DNA of 64,000 nucleotides, from the NCBI GenBank assembly GCA_963736695.1, contig CAVTPU010000004.1, positions 2,542,001 to 2,606,000 on the forward strand, in the 5' to 3' direction. Of this stretch, positions 18,414-26,691 are shown piece by piece. The position numbers and the translations under genes are program-made. The DNA is from CAVTPU01 sp963736695. Lineage in GTDB: Bacteria > Actinomycetota > Actinomycetes > Mycobacteriales > Micromonosporaceae. Under the pieces are notes generated by a model, which worked only from the letters and a program-made list of their open reading frames with translations, was not told the origin of the DNA and did not search any database. The stretch's first letter is position 1; the number at the start of each line of letters is the position of its first letter.

Positions 18414-19970
18414 TCACCACGGCGGCGTCTCATGGGGTGTGGCGACATATCTTCGCTTGTTGGGCGCGACCCACAGGAAATGACCTGGACGGGTCTCAGT
18501 GACGGTGAACCCACGTTCGTGTCTGAGTCGGTGATGATGTCGGCATAGGACTGTCATGTTCGCGGGATGAGCCTCGCCACCCCACGCATGAGGCGTGCGA
18601 TGGTCTTGGTCGCATCGGGAGGCGGGCTGGCGACAGCCTTTGGCGCGGCATACACGATCGCGGGCGTTGATCGTCGCACGGTCACGCCCACGTGGGACAC
18701 GCCTTCGATCCCACGAATCGTGGGGCCGATGCCGGGTGTGTCCATGGTGGACAAGCGTGCCATCGTCGGCCATCACCGAATAGCGCCACTGACTATCGGC
18801 ACTGTGGGCGACTTGGCGTGCGATGTCGGCGATCACCGGCCCCCAACCGGGCAGGATCGCAGGATCCTCGCGGAGTTTGGCGAGAGTGGCCAGCCCGACG
18901 ACGATGTCGACCACGCCGCGTCGGGGTGCAGGTTGCACTCCGCCACAGCGACACCGCCCGGCGCCGAGAACCGGCCTTGCCCCGCGTGCGGGCGGAGAAG
19001 CCGCAACGTCGTCAACGTGCGGAAGAGTGCCCTCGATGTCGGAAAATGGGCGCGCCATCGAATTGTCAGACTCAACGCAGAGCCGCTCAGCCTCAGTGTT
19101 GATGTTGGTGTTGGTGGTGGCGTTGACCTCAGCGTTGGCGTTGACCTCAGCGTCGGCACGCCTGGTGTGCTCATCACGGGGAGGACGAACCGTGAACGGG
19201 TCCCCGATGAGCAGGGCGAGCATCGCATCGGCTCGCAGCTGTGCGAGAGTCCGTGAGTCACCGCTGGCTTTAGCCGCGCCGGCGAGGCGGTGAACGCGGT
19301 CGTGGGCTGCGGCCGCCCGATCCGGCGGCAAACACACCCCGCCGAGACTTGCCGTGCCCTCCGAGTCGAGATTGGCATAGACCCGACGATCCGTCACCGA
19401 TCGGCGCGTGCGGGCCGCAGCCAGGCCGGGATCTGCCTTCATCGCCCGATAACGCAGGCGGTCGCGGATCTGACCGACGGTGAGCCGCTCCGCTTGAGCG
19501 ATGACCTCGCCGGCAACCCGGGCGGCGGCGGCATCCGGGAGCAGGTTCAACGCCTCCACAAATGCCCACGCCTTCGGCAGATCTATCCGCCCGGCGAGCA
19601 ACTCCGTGTAGACATCCGGAAATCTCTCGATAAGTTGTTGCGCGAGGTCAAGATGGGCGGTGGCCGCGATTCGAGACCAGCTCAACTCGAACGCCAGCTG
19701 GTCCGCCGAGAACTCGTCCAGTTGTCCCCGCCACGACGGGCCAGAGCGGGCGGCGGCGAGCATATCGGCGAGCAGGAGCGCCTGATCGTGTGCCACCTGC
19801 CGAGCACGCGCCGCCATCACCGCGAACAGGTCGCTGCTTGACAGTCGCGAGAGGTCCAGGCGTGACAACGCGGCCGCCAGCTCAGGCCCTGGCGCTGTCA
19901 CGCAGATCCGCTCAACGAACGAAAGCGGCACTACTCCACTCGATGCGACACCATCCGCCATCTCGCCCAT
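18414..19970 (-). CDS. DUF222 / HNH endonuclease (13E12-type)
   Basis: 518 residues. The N-terminal two thirds match the DUF222 layout common in actinobacteria (ELAAALSRLDLSRLSS, WRGQLDEFSADQLAFELSWSR, LAGRIDLPKAWAF, RVAGEVIAQAERLTVGQIRDRLR). Near the C-terminus an HNH nuclease is visible: CRAKGCRQPASRCDQDHR with the zinc cysteines and first His, then MTVLCRHHHRLRHE. Such genes are often multicopy and may be homing-like or defence-related; the real role is not known. An Asn/Thr-rich repeat (about residues 270-295) corresponds to repetitive DNA near 19090-19160. The ATG start at 19970 is followed by another ATG at 19961. Confidence 0.87.
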   Translation of the reverse strand: MGEMADGVASSGVVPLSFVERICVTAPGPELAAALSRLDLSRLSSSDLFAVMAARARQVAHDQALLLADMLAAARSGPSWRGQLDEFSADQLAFELSWSRIAATAHLDLAQQLIERFPDVYTELLAGRIDLPKAWAFVEALNLLPDAAAARVAGEVIAQAERLTVGQIRDRLRYRAMKADPGLAAARTRRSVTDRRVYANLDSEGTASLGGVCLPPDRAAAAHDRVHRLAGAAKASGDSRTLAQLRADAMLALLIGDPFTVRPPRDEHTRRADAEVNANAEVNATTNTNINTEAERLCVESDNSMARPFSDIEGTLPHVDDVAASPPARGARPVLGAGRCRCGGVQPAPRRGVVDIVVGLATLAKLREDPAILPGWGPVIADIARQVAHSADSQWRYSVMADDGTLVHHGHTRHRPHDSWDRRRVPRGRDRATINARDRVCRAKGCRQPASRCDQDHRTPHAWGGEAHPANMTVLCRHHHRLRHERGFTVTETRPGHFLWVAPNKRRYVATPHETPPW

Positions 19971-20068
19971 TCGTCACCCCCGCCCGGACGCATGTTCCAA
20001 TCTACTCCGCCATTCGAGAGCAGACAAGCCTTGCCAGCGAACCAAACCCGTTAGTCCAAAATGGACCC

Positions 20069-20112
20069 GCGCGGGGCGCCTGCCACGCCTGCGCGGGGCG
20101 CCTGCCACGCCT
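20069..20112. repeat. Perfect tandem duplication, 2 x 22 bp
   Basis: The two units 20069-20090 and 20091-20112 are identical (GCGCGGGGCGCC followed by TGCCACGCCT), followed by a 5-bp start of a third unit. Two related, degenerate units (GTGCCAGGCGC, GTGCCGGGCGC) follow to about 20153. It lies in the space between the DUF222 gene and the small membrane protein promoter. Confidence 0.8.
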
Positions 20113-20187
20113 GCGCGAAAGTGCCAGGCGCGCATGCGGAGTGCCGGGCGCCCATAAGGTCACCCATGCTGCGGGCCCAAAGACCCA

Positions 20188-20215
20188 TTGACACCATTAC
20201 CCCGGGGGGTAATGT
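20188..20215 (+). promoter_or_regulatory. Promoter with embedded CsoR/CstR-type operator
   Basis: A -35 box TTGACA is at 20188-20193 and a -10 like box TAATGT at 20210-20215 (16-bp spacing). Between and overlapping them, 20196-20213 is a perfect 8-bp inverted repeat, ATTACCCCGGGGGGTAAT, with a GG spacer. C-tract/G-tract palindromes of this form are the known operators of the CsoR/CstR/RcnR (DUF156) repressors. It drives the small membrane protein gene starting at 20237. No csoR-like gene is in the window, so the repressor would act in trans. Confidence 0.7.
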
Positions 20216-20236
20216 GGGGTGCGAGGTGAGAGACAC

Positions 20237-20443
20237 ATGAGCTTCGTGACCTGGATGAACTCCACAGCTGGACGCGCCCTTCGCGTCGTCGTCGGACTCG
20301 CGATGGTGATCGTCGGCTTCTGGATCGGCGGCGCGGGCGGCGTCATTCTGGCGCTCGTCGGCCTAGTTCCGCTCGCTGCCGGAGCCTTCGGGTTCTGCAT
20401 TCTGGCGCCGCTGTTCAAGGCGGGACCCCGCGACCACTCCTGA
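20237..20443 (+). CDS. Small YgaP-like (DUF2892) two-TM membrane protein
   Basis: 68 residues from ATG at 20237, with a GAGAG tract upstream; an in-frame upstream ATG at 20219 would sit at or before the likely transcription start. Two hydrophobic segments (RVVVGLAMVIVGFWIGG and VILALVGLVPLAAGAFGFC) and the FGFCILAPLF motif match the DUF2892/YgaP transmembrane family, where FxxCPLY-like motifs are usual. Relatives accompany rhodanese, sulfide-stress or copper genes. The CsoR-type operator directly upstream supports control by copper or reactive sulfur. Its stop codon is the first base triplet of a 26-bp tandem repeat. Confidence 0.75.
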   Translation: MSFVTWMNSTAGRALRVVVGLAMVIVGFWIGGAGGVILALVGLVPLAAGAFGFCILAPLFKAGPRDHS

Positions 20444-20492
20444 CGGCGAAGGCCGAGGGTCACCGCTGACGGCGAAGACCGAGGGTCACCGC
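20441..20492. repeat. Tandem duplication, 2 x 26 bp, one mismatch
   Basis: 20441-20466 and 20467-20492 differ at one base (unit TGACGGCGAAGGCCGAGGGT then CACCGC). The first unit begins with the stop codon of the small membrane protein, so the duplicated block carries a stop codon. Function unknown; it sits between convergent genes. Confidence 0.75.
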
Positions 20493-20532
20493 CGGCCACT
20501 TTCGGCGTACCCTCGCCTTGCCCTTCGCCAAG

Positions 20533-22506
20533 TCACGGCGCCGCGACCGCGGTGAGCGGAAGCGCGCAGTGCAGCAGAGAGCAGACGGTCCGGAGCAGTT
20601 CGGCTTCGCTGACGGTCACCACGCCGTCATAGCCGATGACCGCCACCACGCCCGTGATGAGACGTTGCTTCTCCTCCGGTTTCAGGCGGTCGAGCGCCGG
20701 CCATGCCTGTTCCAGCGCCGGCACATAGGGATCCGGCGGATCAAAGGGCACCGCCAAACCCGGCAAGACGCGCTCCATGCCGTCGGCAAAAGCGCCCCGA
20801 GCGATGGTCGGGTCCGGATTTCCGGCCTGTGCGAGCACCGCGATGAGCGCTGCCACTGAGTCGCGACACACGGTGAGGGACTGCCCTCGCCCATGTCTGG
20901 CCGAGTCCGGGTGCGCGGTTTCATAAAGCTCGGCATAGACCAGCCGTGCCAGGCAATATTCACCGATGGTGATGTGATCGTCGGAATAGATGAGTCCCGA
21001 GATCGCCACAAGGACCCGCTGTCGCTGCGACTCATCGCGCTCCCGCAACGCGGGGAAGGCCAACTGCGCCAACGGCAGACGGAGCAACGGGTGAAGTCCG
21101 GCGAGGTGGTTCGCCTCCGTGTCGGCCGATCGCGCGATGTCGGCGCCATACTGTTCGGTGAGGATCCGCAGTTGCGGGTCGCGGCCAGCCCCTGCCTCGG
21201 CGAGAAGAAGCCCAAAGACCAGGGGTACGACGTGCGCCGAGTCTCGCGCCCGAACGAGGATGTCGTCGGGAATCTGGCCGATGATGGCGCCCGCCCGTCC
21301 ATGGGCCGAATCGGGCAACGCGGAGACGAGGCCAATGACGGTGTCGACGTCGATGGGCACAGCCCGTGCGGCGTCGGGCAATTGGCTCCGCTGGCCCGCG
21401 ATCGGCAGGTCCGGCGCGGCGCGGGCCCCAGCTCCGGCTTCGGCCCCGGCCAGACCCATGGCTCGGTCCTCGGCCATGCCGGACGGTGGCGCGGCGGCCC
21501 ACCGCTGGTGCAAGCGGTCGAACTCCGTGGGGTCGAAGCTGGGATCGAGCACCTTGATCCGGTCGGCGAGCGGCGGATGGGTGGCGAAGATCGCTGCCGC
21601 GCGCCCACCGGTGCCGAAGAGCATGTGGCCGACCTCGTCGCGTTTGGGGCTGCGCATGCGGGAACCGTCGCTGAGCCCACCGATCTTCTTGAGCGCTCCG
21701 GCGATACCGGAGGTCTGGCGGGTGAACTGAACCGCCGACGTGTCGGCCAGATATTCGCGTTGCCGCGAGACCGAGGCTTGGATCATTCGCCCGACGAGCA
21801 CCCCGATGCCGCCGGCGGCGAGGAGTCCGATGCCGATGAGGGGCAGGGGGTTGTTGCCTGATCGGTCGCCGTCGCGGCCTCGGCCACCGGCCAGCAGGCT
21901 GCCCTGCAGCAGGGTGCGACCGACGACGGAGAGAAAGAGAATGCCGAAGAGCAGACCGATGAGTCGGATGTTGAGCCGCATGTCGCCGTTGACGACATGA
22001 CTGAACTCGTGTGCGATGACGCCTTGAAGTTCGTCGCGGTTGAGGCGTTCGAGCGCACCGCGGGTGACGGCGATCGCGGCGTCGGCGGGCGACCATCCGG
22101 CTGCGAAGGCGTTGATTCCGCTTTCGTGGGGCAACACATAGATCTCGGGTACGGCGACGCCGGCGGCGATCGCCATCTCTTCAATCACGTTGCGCAGCCG
22201 GCGCAACTGCGGGTCGGTCGTGTCGGGTGGCACCCGCTGGCCGCCGAGCTCCTGGGCGACCTTGGCCCCTCCACCGCGCAGCGTGGCGGTGCGCACGAGC
22301 GACGCCAGCGCGATGACGATCGCGGTCGTGAGGCTCGTGGCGATGAGCAGCGCGATGAGACTCGCGGGATCGCCTTCGAATGCCCGAAAGGCGAACGCGA
22401 CGACGAGGTCGACGACGAGCACGATCCCGATGACGGCGATGACGAACAGTGCCACGAGTCGAGCGGAGACCCGACGCACCTGCCGCTGACGCTCGAAGAA
22501 GTTCAT
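20533..22506 (-). CDS. M48-family membrane metalloprotease with C-terminal extension
   Basis: 657 residues. Two N-terminal TM helices (about 17-40 and 46-70), then the HtpX/M48 catalytic motif HEFSH at 166-170, and a later EYLAD segment (about 262) that supplies the third zinc ligand. Further TM helices lie around 180-245. From about residue 345 there is a long soluble part ending in a TerB-like acidic-helix segment (GYDGVVTVSEAELLRTVCSLL) close to the C-terminus. M48 proteases with this tail are usually encoded next to lemA, as here: the lemA stop is 8 bp upstream of this ATG, so they form one operon. Likely membrane protein quality control or processing. Confidence 0.9.
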   Translation of the reverse strand: MNFFERQRQVRRVSARLVALFVIAVIGIVLVVDLVVAFAFRAFEGDPASLIALLIATSLTTAIVIALASLVRTATLRGGGAKVAQELGGQRVPPDTTDPQLRRLRNVIEEMAIAAGVAVPEIYVLPHESGINAFAAGWSPADAAIAVTRGALERLNRDELQGVIAHEFSHVVNGDMRLNIRLIGLLFGILFLSVVGRTLLQGSLLAGGRGRDGDRSGNNPLPLIGIGLLAAGGIGVLVGRMIQASVSRQREYLADTSAVQFTRQTSGIAGALKKIGGLSDGSRMRSPKRDEVGHMLFGTGGRAAAIFATHPPLADRIKVLDPSFDPTEFDRLHQRWAAAPPSGMAEDRAMGLAGAEAGAGARAAPDLPIAGQRSQLPDAARAVPIDVDTVIGLVSALPDSAHGRAGAIIGQIPDDILVRARDSAHVVPLVFGLLLAEAGAGRDPQLRILTEQYGADIARSADTEANHLAGLHPLLRLPLAQLAFPALRERDESQRQRVLVAISGLIYSDDHITIGEYCLARLVYAELYETAHPDSARHGRGQSLTVCRDSVAALIAVLAQAGNPDPTIARGAFADGMERVLPGLAVPFDPPDPYVPALEQAWPALDRLKPEEKQRLITGVVAVIGYDGVVTVSEAELLRTVCSLLHCALPLTAVAAP

Positions 22507-22514
22507 CGTCGCGC

Positions 22515-23111
22515 TCAGAACGTCACGCGGGGAGCTTCGCGCTGCTCCGGCCCTTCCGGCTCGAAGAGCGCCGCCGGTCCGAAGTGGAACATCGAGGCGA
22601 TGAGGCTCGACGGGAACACCTCGCGCCGGTTGTTATAGGACATGACGGTGTCGTTATAGGCCTGACGGGCGAAGGCGACCCGGTTCTCGGTCGAGGTCAG
22701 TTCTTCGGAGAGCTGCATCATGTTCTGGTTGGCCTTGAGGTCGGGATAGGCCTCGGCGAGGGCGAAGAGACGCCCCAGCGTCTGGGTGAGCATGTTCTCG
22801 GCGCCGGAGAGCTGCCCCATGGCCGCAGGGTCGCCGGGGTCGGCGGCCGCCGATGCCTGCGCGCTGACCGCGGCCGTGCGTGCGGCGGTGACCGCCTCGA
22901 GGGTCTCCCGCTCGTGTTTCATATATCCCTTGGCGGTCTCCACGAGATTGGGGATGAGGTCGTGGCGACGCACCAGTTGCACGTCGATCTGCGCATATGA
23001 GTTGCGATAGGCGTTGCGGGCCCGCACCAGACCGTTGTAGATGCCAACGACGATCCCGACAATGATCGCGATGACGAGCACCAGGCAGATGGCGCCGATG
23101 AGGTATTTCAT
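22515..23111 (-). CDS. lemA: LemA family protein
   Basis: 198 residues with one N-terminal TM helix (LIGAICLVLVIAIIVGIVVGIYN) followed by the LemA core: LVRARNAYRNSYAQIDVQLVRRHDLIPNLVETAKGYMKHE, where the RHDLIPNLV motif is diagnostic, then coiled helices and LFALAEAYPDLKANQNMMQLSEEL. Position first in a two-gene operon with the M48 protease is the usual arrangement. The precise function of LemA is not established. The ATG at 23111 is preceded by GAGGACG. Confidence 0.93.
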   Translation of the reverse strand: MKYLIGAICLVLVIAIIVGIVVGIYNGLVRARNAYRNSYAQIDVQLVRRHDLIPNLVETAKGYMKHERETLEAVTAARTAAVSAQASAAADPGDPAAMGQLSGAENMLTQTLGRLFALAEAYPDLKANQNMMQLSEELTSTENRVAFARQAYNDTVMSYNNRREVFPSSLIASMFHFGPAALFEPEGPEQREAPRVTF

Positions 23112-23353
23112 GGCACGTCCTCGCTTCCGCTCGAGTCACTCGTCGTCGAGTCGTTCCGGCCGCTCTGGCACGCTCCTTCGATCATGAGAAGCCTAACCGG
23201 ACGGGGGCGCCGACCGCAGGGATCCGCCCATGCCTGTCCTCGCCCCCCGGCAGCACGACTTCACAAACTCTCGACCATCTGGACACACGTTCGAGAATAG
23301 GCAAGGATAGGCAAACAACGCGCACTCGCGCATCGAACACGGGAGGATGAGAC

Positions 23354-23758
23354 ATGAACGTGGCAGCGACGATGATGTGGCCGACGATGACCTATCGGGA
23401 CGCACCAGCGGCGATAGATTTCCTCGTACGGGCGTTTGGTTTTGACGTGGCGGCGACCTTTCCTGGCGAGACAGAAGGGACCGTCGCGCACGCTGAACTG
23501 CTGTGGCCGCTGGGTGGCGGCGTGATGCTGAGCACTCACAGCGCCGACAGCGTTCTCGCCGAGTTGCTGCCCGGCGCCGGGTGCATCTATATCGTCACCG
23601 GCGATCCCGATCCGCTCTTCGCCCGGGCTGTGGCGGCTGGGGCGACGGTGGTGCAGCCACCCACTGATCAGCACTACGGCAGCCGGGACTTCACTGTTCG
23701 GGACCCAGAGGGCGTCTTCTGGAGTTTCGGAACCTACACGGGACCAGAACCGAGATAA
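23354..23758 (+). CDS. VOC (glyoxalase/bleomycin-resistance) family protein
   Basis: 134 residues, a full single VOC unit pair: an opening strand MMWPTMTYRDAPAAIDFLVRAFGF, a middle VAHAELLWPLGGGVMLST, and an end YGSRDFTVRDPEGVFWSFGTY. The ATG at 23354 follows GGGAGGATGAG, a good ribosome binding site. Substrate unknown; the PhnB-like branch (YRDAPAAIDFL opening) is the closest by eye. The 3' end overlaps the DUF2786 gene on the other strand by 25 bp. Confidence 0.88.
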   Translation: MNVAATMMWPTMTYRDAPAAIDFLVRAFGFDVAATFPGETEGTVAHAELLWPLGGGVMLSTHSADSVLAELLPGAGCIYIVTGDPDPLFARAVAAGATVVQPPTDQHYGSRDFTVRDPEGVFWSFGTYTGPEPR

Positions 23759-25167
23759 CCGGCTCCGGCATGGATCACCGCCTGATCGGCGGCGGCAGTG
23801 CCGGAGGCCCACCCTTCCTGGTCGGTGAGCCCGATCGACCGGTGCACAAGGCCGGGAAAACAGTCACTGATCTTGGCCCGCACCGCTTCGTCGCGAGCGG
23901 CGAGCACCGGCAGGAGCGAATCGGCGCTGACCGAGGCTTCTCTCGTCGCGGCACGTGTGGCGTTGGCGACTCCGCCGCACAACCGTTCGCCGATGCGCAC
24001 CGCAAACGCGGAGAGGAACGACTGGCGAAACGATCGGGTCCGGGACCGGCCGGTCGAGGTCTGTCGCGACCCGGCCCGCACCACCGCCGTCGTGGCCTGC
24101 ACGAGAAGGGAGAGGAAGAGCAGTTCGACGGCTTGCAGGTCGGCCTCAAACCCGATGACGGTGGCGAAGCCCAGCGGCTGGGCCCACACCGCACGGCACC
24201 GGTTGGCCTCCGAGACCTTCTGCAGGAGCAGCATCTTCGCCGCCTCATAGGGCGCGTCGATGCCGATGCGACGGCCGGATGGCTCGTCACGCACCGCCCG
24301 CGCCGCCGCGAGCAGTGCCGTGTCGATGCTATGCCGGGCCATGATCTCTTGGGCTTTGGCGGTGAGCGCCTCCGCCTCTTCGGGAAACTCGGTGGATTCG
24401 GCCTTGGCGAGCAGCGCACGCACTCGATCGAGCATGCGCACGTCGCCGACGAAGTCCGGCATGACGTGGCGACTGGTCGCAGTGCCCGGAAGCGGGCAGA
24501 GGATCGGCTGCCGAGGCAACGTGTTCACCAATTCGATGAGGTCGATCGCGTGGGTGATGGCGTTCGCCCGACCGACCTGCTCCCTTGTGGACCACTCATC
24601 GCAGTATGTGTCGTCGCCCGTCCACCACACTGTCACATTGTGTGAGTGAAGCTGTTTCGCCCACCGGCTGTCCACTGTGGCCGGAGCATAGGACCGCATC
24701 CGGGCCGCGATCACGTCGCACATCATTGTCGCGTGCCGGCCGGTCAGTTGCCGGTCCGTGATGCGGATGAGGTCGGCGGGCTGCCAACCGAAGTCCCACG
24801 CCACGCCGATGGTGTGGCTGAGTCGATCGAGCAGCGCGCGGTTGGCGACCCGGCGGGCGAGGAGTCGATCGCGAACGCCGGGCCCGCCGTGAGTGTCGGA
24901 CTCGTCGCCGGCGTCGGACCGGCCCGCGAGCATCCGTTCACAGGCGGTGGACTCGGCGACATCACCCGTCTGTCGGGCGTGCAGCGCGTCAGCGATGATC
25001 ATCTCGGCGAGCTGCGTCGGACTGACCTGTCGGGGAATTCCCGACAACGGATCACCCGCCCCCCAGAACGCCGACAGCGGCGAGCGACGACGTTGGTCCC
25101 GCGTCCGTTGTTTCGCCGCACGCCTCGCCCGGTTCCGAATGCCCACAACCTGATCCTTTCGACGCAT
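23734..25167 (-). CDS. DUF2786 domain protein
   Basis: 477 residues from ATG at 25167 (a TTG at 25200 is the alternative). The DUF2786 signature is at about 270-300 (RVRALLAKAESTEFPEEAEALTAKAQEIMARHSID), followed by a conserved C-terminal region with VSEANRCRAVW and a Ser/Arg-rich segment (RSRTRSFRQSFLSAFA). The N-terminus is strongly basic (MRRKDQVVGIRNRARR). A Cys/His pair is not evident. Function unknown in the family; DUF2786 occurs in phage and actinobacterial proteins. Confidence 0.85.
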   Translation of the reverse strand: MRRKDQVVGIRNRARRAAKQRTRDQRRRSPLSAFWGAGDPLSGIPRQVSPTQLAEMIIADALHARQTGDVAESTACERMLAGRSDAGDESDTHGGPGVRDRLLARRVANRALLDRLSHTIGVAWDFGWQPADLIRITDRQLTGRHATMMCDVIAARMRSYAPATVDSRWAKQLHSHNVTVWWTGDDTYCDEWSTREQVGRANAITHAIDLIELVNTLPRQPILCPLPGTATSRHVMPDFVGDVRMLDRVRALLAKAESTEFPEEAEALTAKAQEIMARHSIDTALLAAARAVRDEPSGRRIGIDAPYEAAKMLLLQKVSEANRCRAVWAQPLGFATVIGFEADLQAVELLFLSLLVQATTAVVRAGSRQTSTGRSRTRSFRQSFLSAFAVRIGERLCGGVANATRAATREASVSADSLLPVLAARDEAVRAKISDCFPGLVHRSIGLTDQEGWASGTAAADQAVIHAGAGYLGSGPV

Positions 25168-25280
25168 CGAGGCTGTCACATCCGACGCCACGCCGGGCAA
25201 CGCGACGCGCCCGGCGGCGGTCAGTGTGACGGAGAATATGCGGGGTGCGCGAAAGGCGCGCCGTCCGCCACACTGGACCG

Positions 25281-25910
25281 ATGGCGACCCAGACGTGGCG
25301 GAGATTTGGCGCGGTGGATGTGCACTACCCGGAGACGGGTGGCGCGTGCGCCGCGCTGGTCGTCGCCAACGACCGCCAGTTCACCACCCTCACCGGCGAG
25401 CACACCGTGCGGCTTGAGCGGGCCGCCCCCTATCAGCCGGGCAGGTTTTTCGTGCGGGAGCTGCCCGCGATCTCCGCAGTGCTGGAGCAGACCGAGATGG
25501 TCGATGTGCTCATCATCGATGGCTATGTCGACCTCGATCCGGCCGGACGGCCGGGGCTCGGGGCGCATCTGCGCGCGCGATACGGAATTCCGGTGATCGG
25601 GGTTGCGAAGACCGCGTTTCGCACCGCGACGCACGCCATCGCGGTGCGTCGCGGTCAGGCGACTCGACCGCTCTTCGTCACCGCAGGGGGCATGCCGCTC
25701 GACCAGGCGGTGGTGCTGGTGATCCAGATGTCGGGCCCGCACCGGTTGCCGGACGCCCTACGCCGAGTCGACTCTCTTGCCCGGCACGGTTTCGACCCCG
25801 GATCGGCCGACACCGCCGAGCCCGTCGATCCGGCTGAGCCTGTCGATTTGTCCGAGTCAGCCGAGTCTGCCGACTCGGCCATGACATACAGTGGCGATCA
25901 TGACCAGTGA
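25281..25910 (+). CDS. nfi: Endonuclease V family protein
   Basis: 209 residues from ATG at 25281. Family marks: DVHYP near the N-terminus (first metal Asp), YQPGRFFVRELPAI, VLIIDGYVDLDP with the catalytic Asp residues, GVAKTAF, and VTAGGMPLDQAV. Endonuclease V cleaves DNA beside deaminated purines (inosine). The C-terminal ~25 residues are a low-complexity EPVDPAEPVD/ESAESADSA repeat and lie outside the family fold. The pentapeptide-repeat gene starts 11 bp before this stop, so the two are translationally coupled. Confidence 0.87.
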   Translation: MATQTWRRFGAVDVHYPETGGACAALVVANDRQFTTLTGEHTVRLERAAPYQPGRFFVRELPAISAVLEQTEMVDVLIIDGYVDLDPAGRPGLGAHLRARYGIPVIGVAKTAFRTATHAIAVRRGQATRPLFVTAGGMPLDQAVVLVIQMSGPHRLPDALRRVDSLARHGFDPGSADTAEPVDPAEPVDLSESAESADSAMTYSGDHDQ

Positions 25911-26508
25911 CGTGGTGGAGGATGAGTCGTTCGTCGACGAGGACTGGTATGCACGGGAGTTCACCGACGAGGTCTTTCGCCGCTGTTCGTTCTCCGATGT
26001 CGACCTCACGGAGGCGACGACCCACGGAACCGTCTTCGAGGAGTGCGAGTTTTTCAACGTACGGTGGAACACCTCACGCCACACCGACTCGGCCTTCATC
26101 CGCTGTGTCTTCAACCGGTGCAACCTCTTTGAGGCTGAGCTGACCGGGTGCAAACTCGTCGGCGGGTCCTTTCATGACTGCTCACTGCGACCTATGCGGG
26201 TCACCGGTGGCGACTGGTCGTTCGTGTCCCTGGTCGCGGCCGACCTACGCGGCACCACATTCGCCGGAGTGCGCATGCGGGAGGCTGATCTGAGCAATGC
26301 TAACTGCGAAAAGGCCACGTTCACGGCGGTCGACCTGGGTGGGGCGCAACTCACCGGAGCCCGGTTCGCGGGATGCGACCTCAGGGGCAGCGAGCTGACG
26401 TCGCTCGTGCCCGCGGCGCCGGCGGTCACTGGCGCGGTGATCAGCCTCGATCAGTCAGTGATGGTGGCACGCGCCCTCGGATTCGATGTGGTCGACTCAG
26501 AACCGTGA
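25900..26508 (+). CDS. Pentapeptide-repeat protein, Qnr/MfpA-like
   Basis: 202 residues. Repeats of the form A(D/N)LxX with central Phe/Leu run through the protein: CSFSDVDLTEATTHGTVFEECEFFNV, AFIRCVFNRCNLFEAELTGCKL, ADLRGTTFAGVRMREADLSNANCEKATF and ADLGGAQLTGARFAGCDLRGSEL. The length and a slight break in the repeats near residue 90 fit a quadrilateral beta-helix of the Qnr/McbG kind, some of which mimic DNA and protect gyrase. That role is inferred only. The ATG at 25900 overlaps the endonuclease V stop. Confidence 0.85.
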   Translation: MTSDVVEDESFVDEDWYAREFTDEVFRRCSFSDVDLTEATTHGTVFEECEFFNVRWNTSRHTDSAFIRCVFNRCNLFEAELTGCKLVGGSFHDCSLRPMRVTGGDWSFVSLVAADLRGTTFAGVRMREADLSNANCEKATFTAVDLGGAQLTGARFAGCDLRGSELTSLVPAAPAVTGAVISLDQSVMVARALGFDVVDSEP

Positions 26509-26691
26509 GGTGTGGCTGAGCAGGAATCCGGCCGCCGAGGTCGGGGTGCCCACGTTCGTGAAGCAGACGACGTCATGCACCAGCACGTCGCCAGCGATGT
26601 TGGTCCACACGGAGTTGAGCCCCACCTTCAATGGTTATCCGTGAGTGAGTTGTCCTTCATGGACATAGGCCACATCCGTCGGTTTGGCCGG

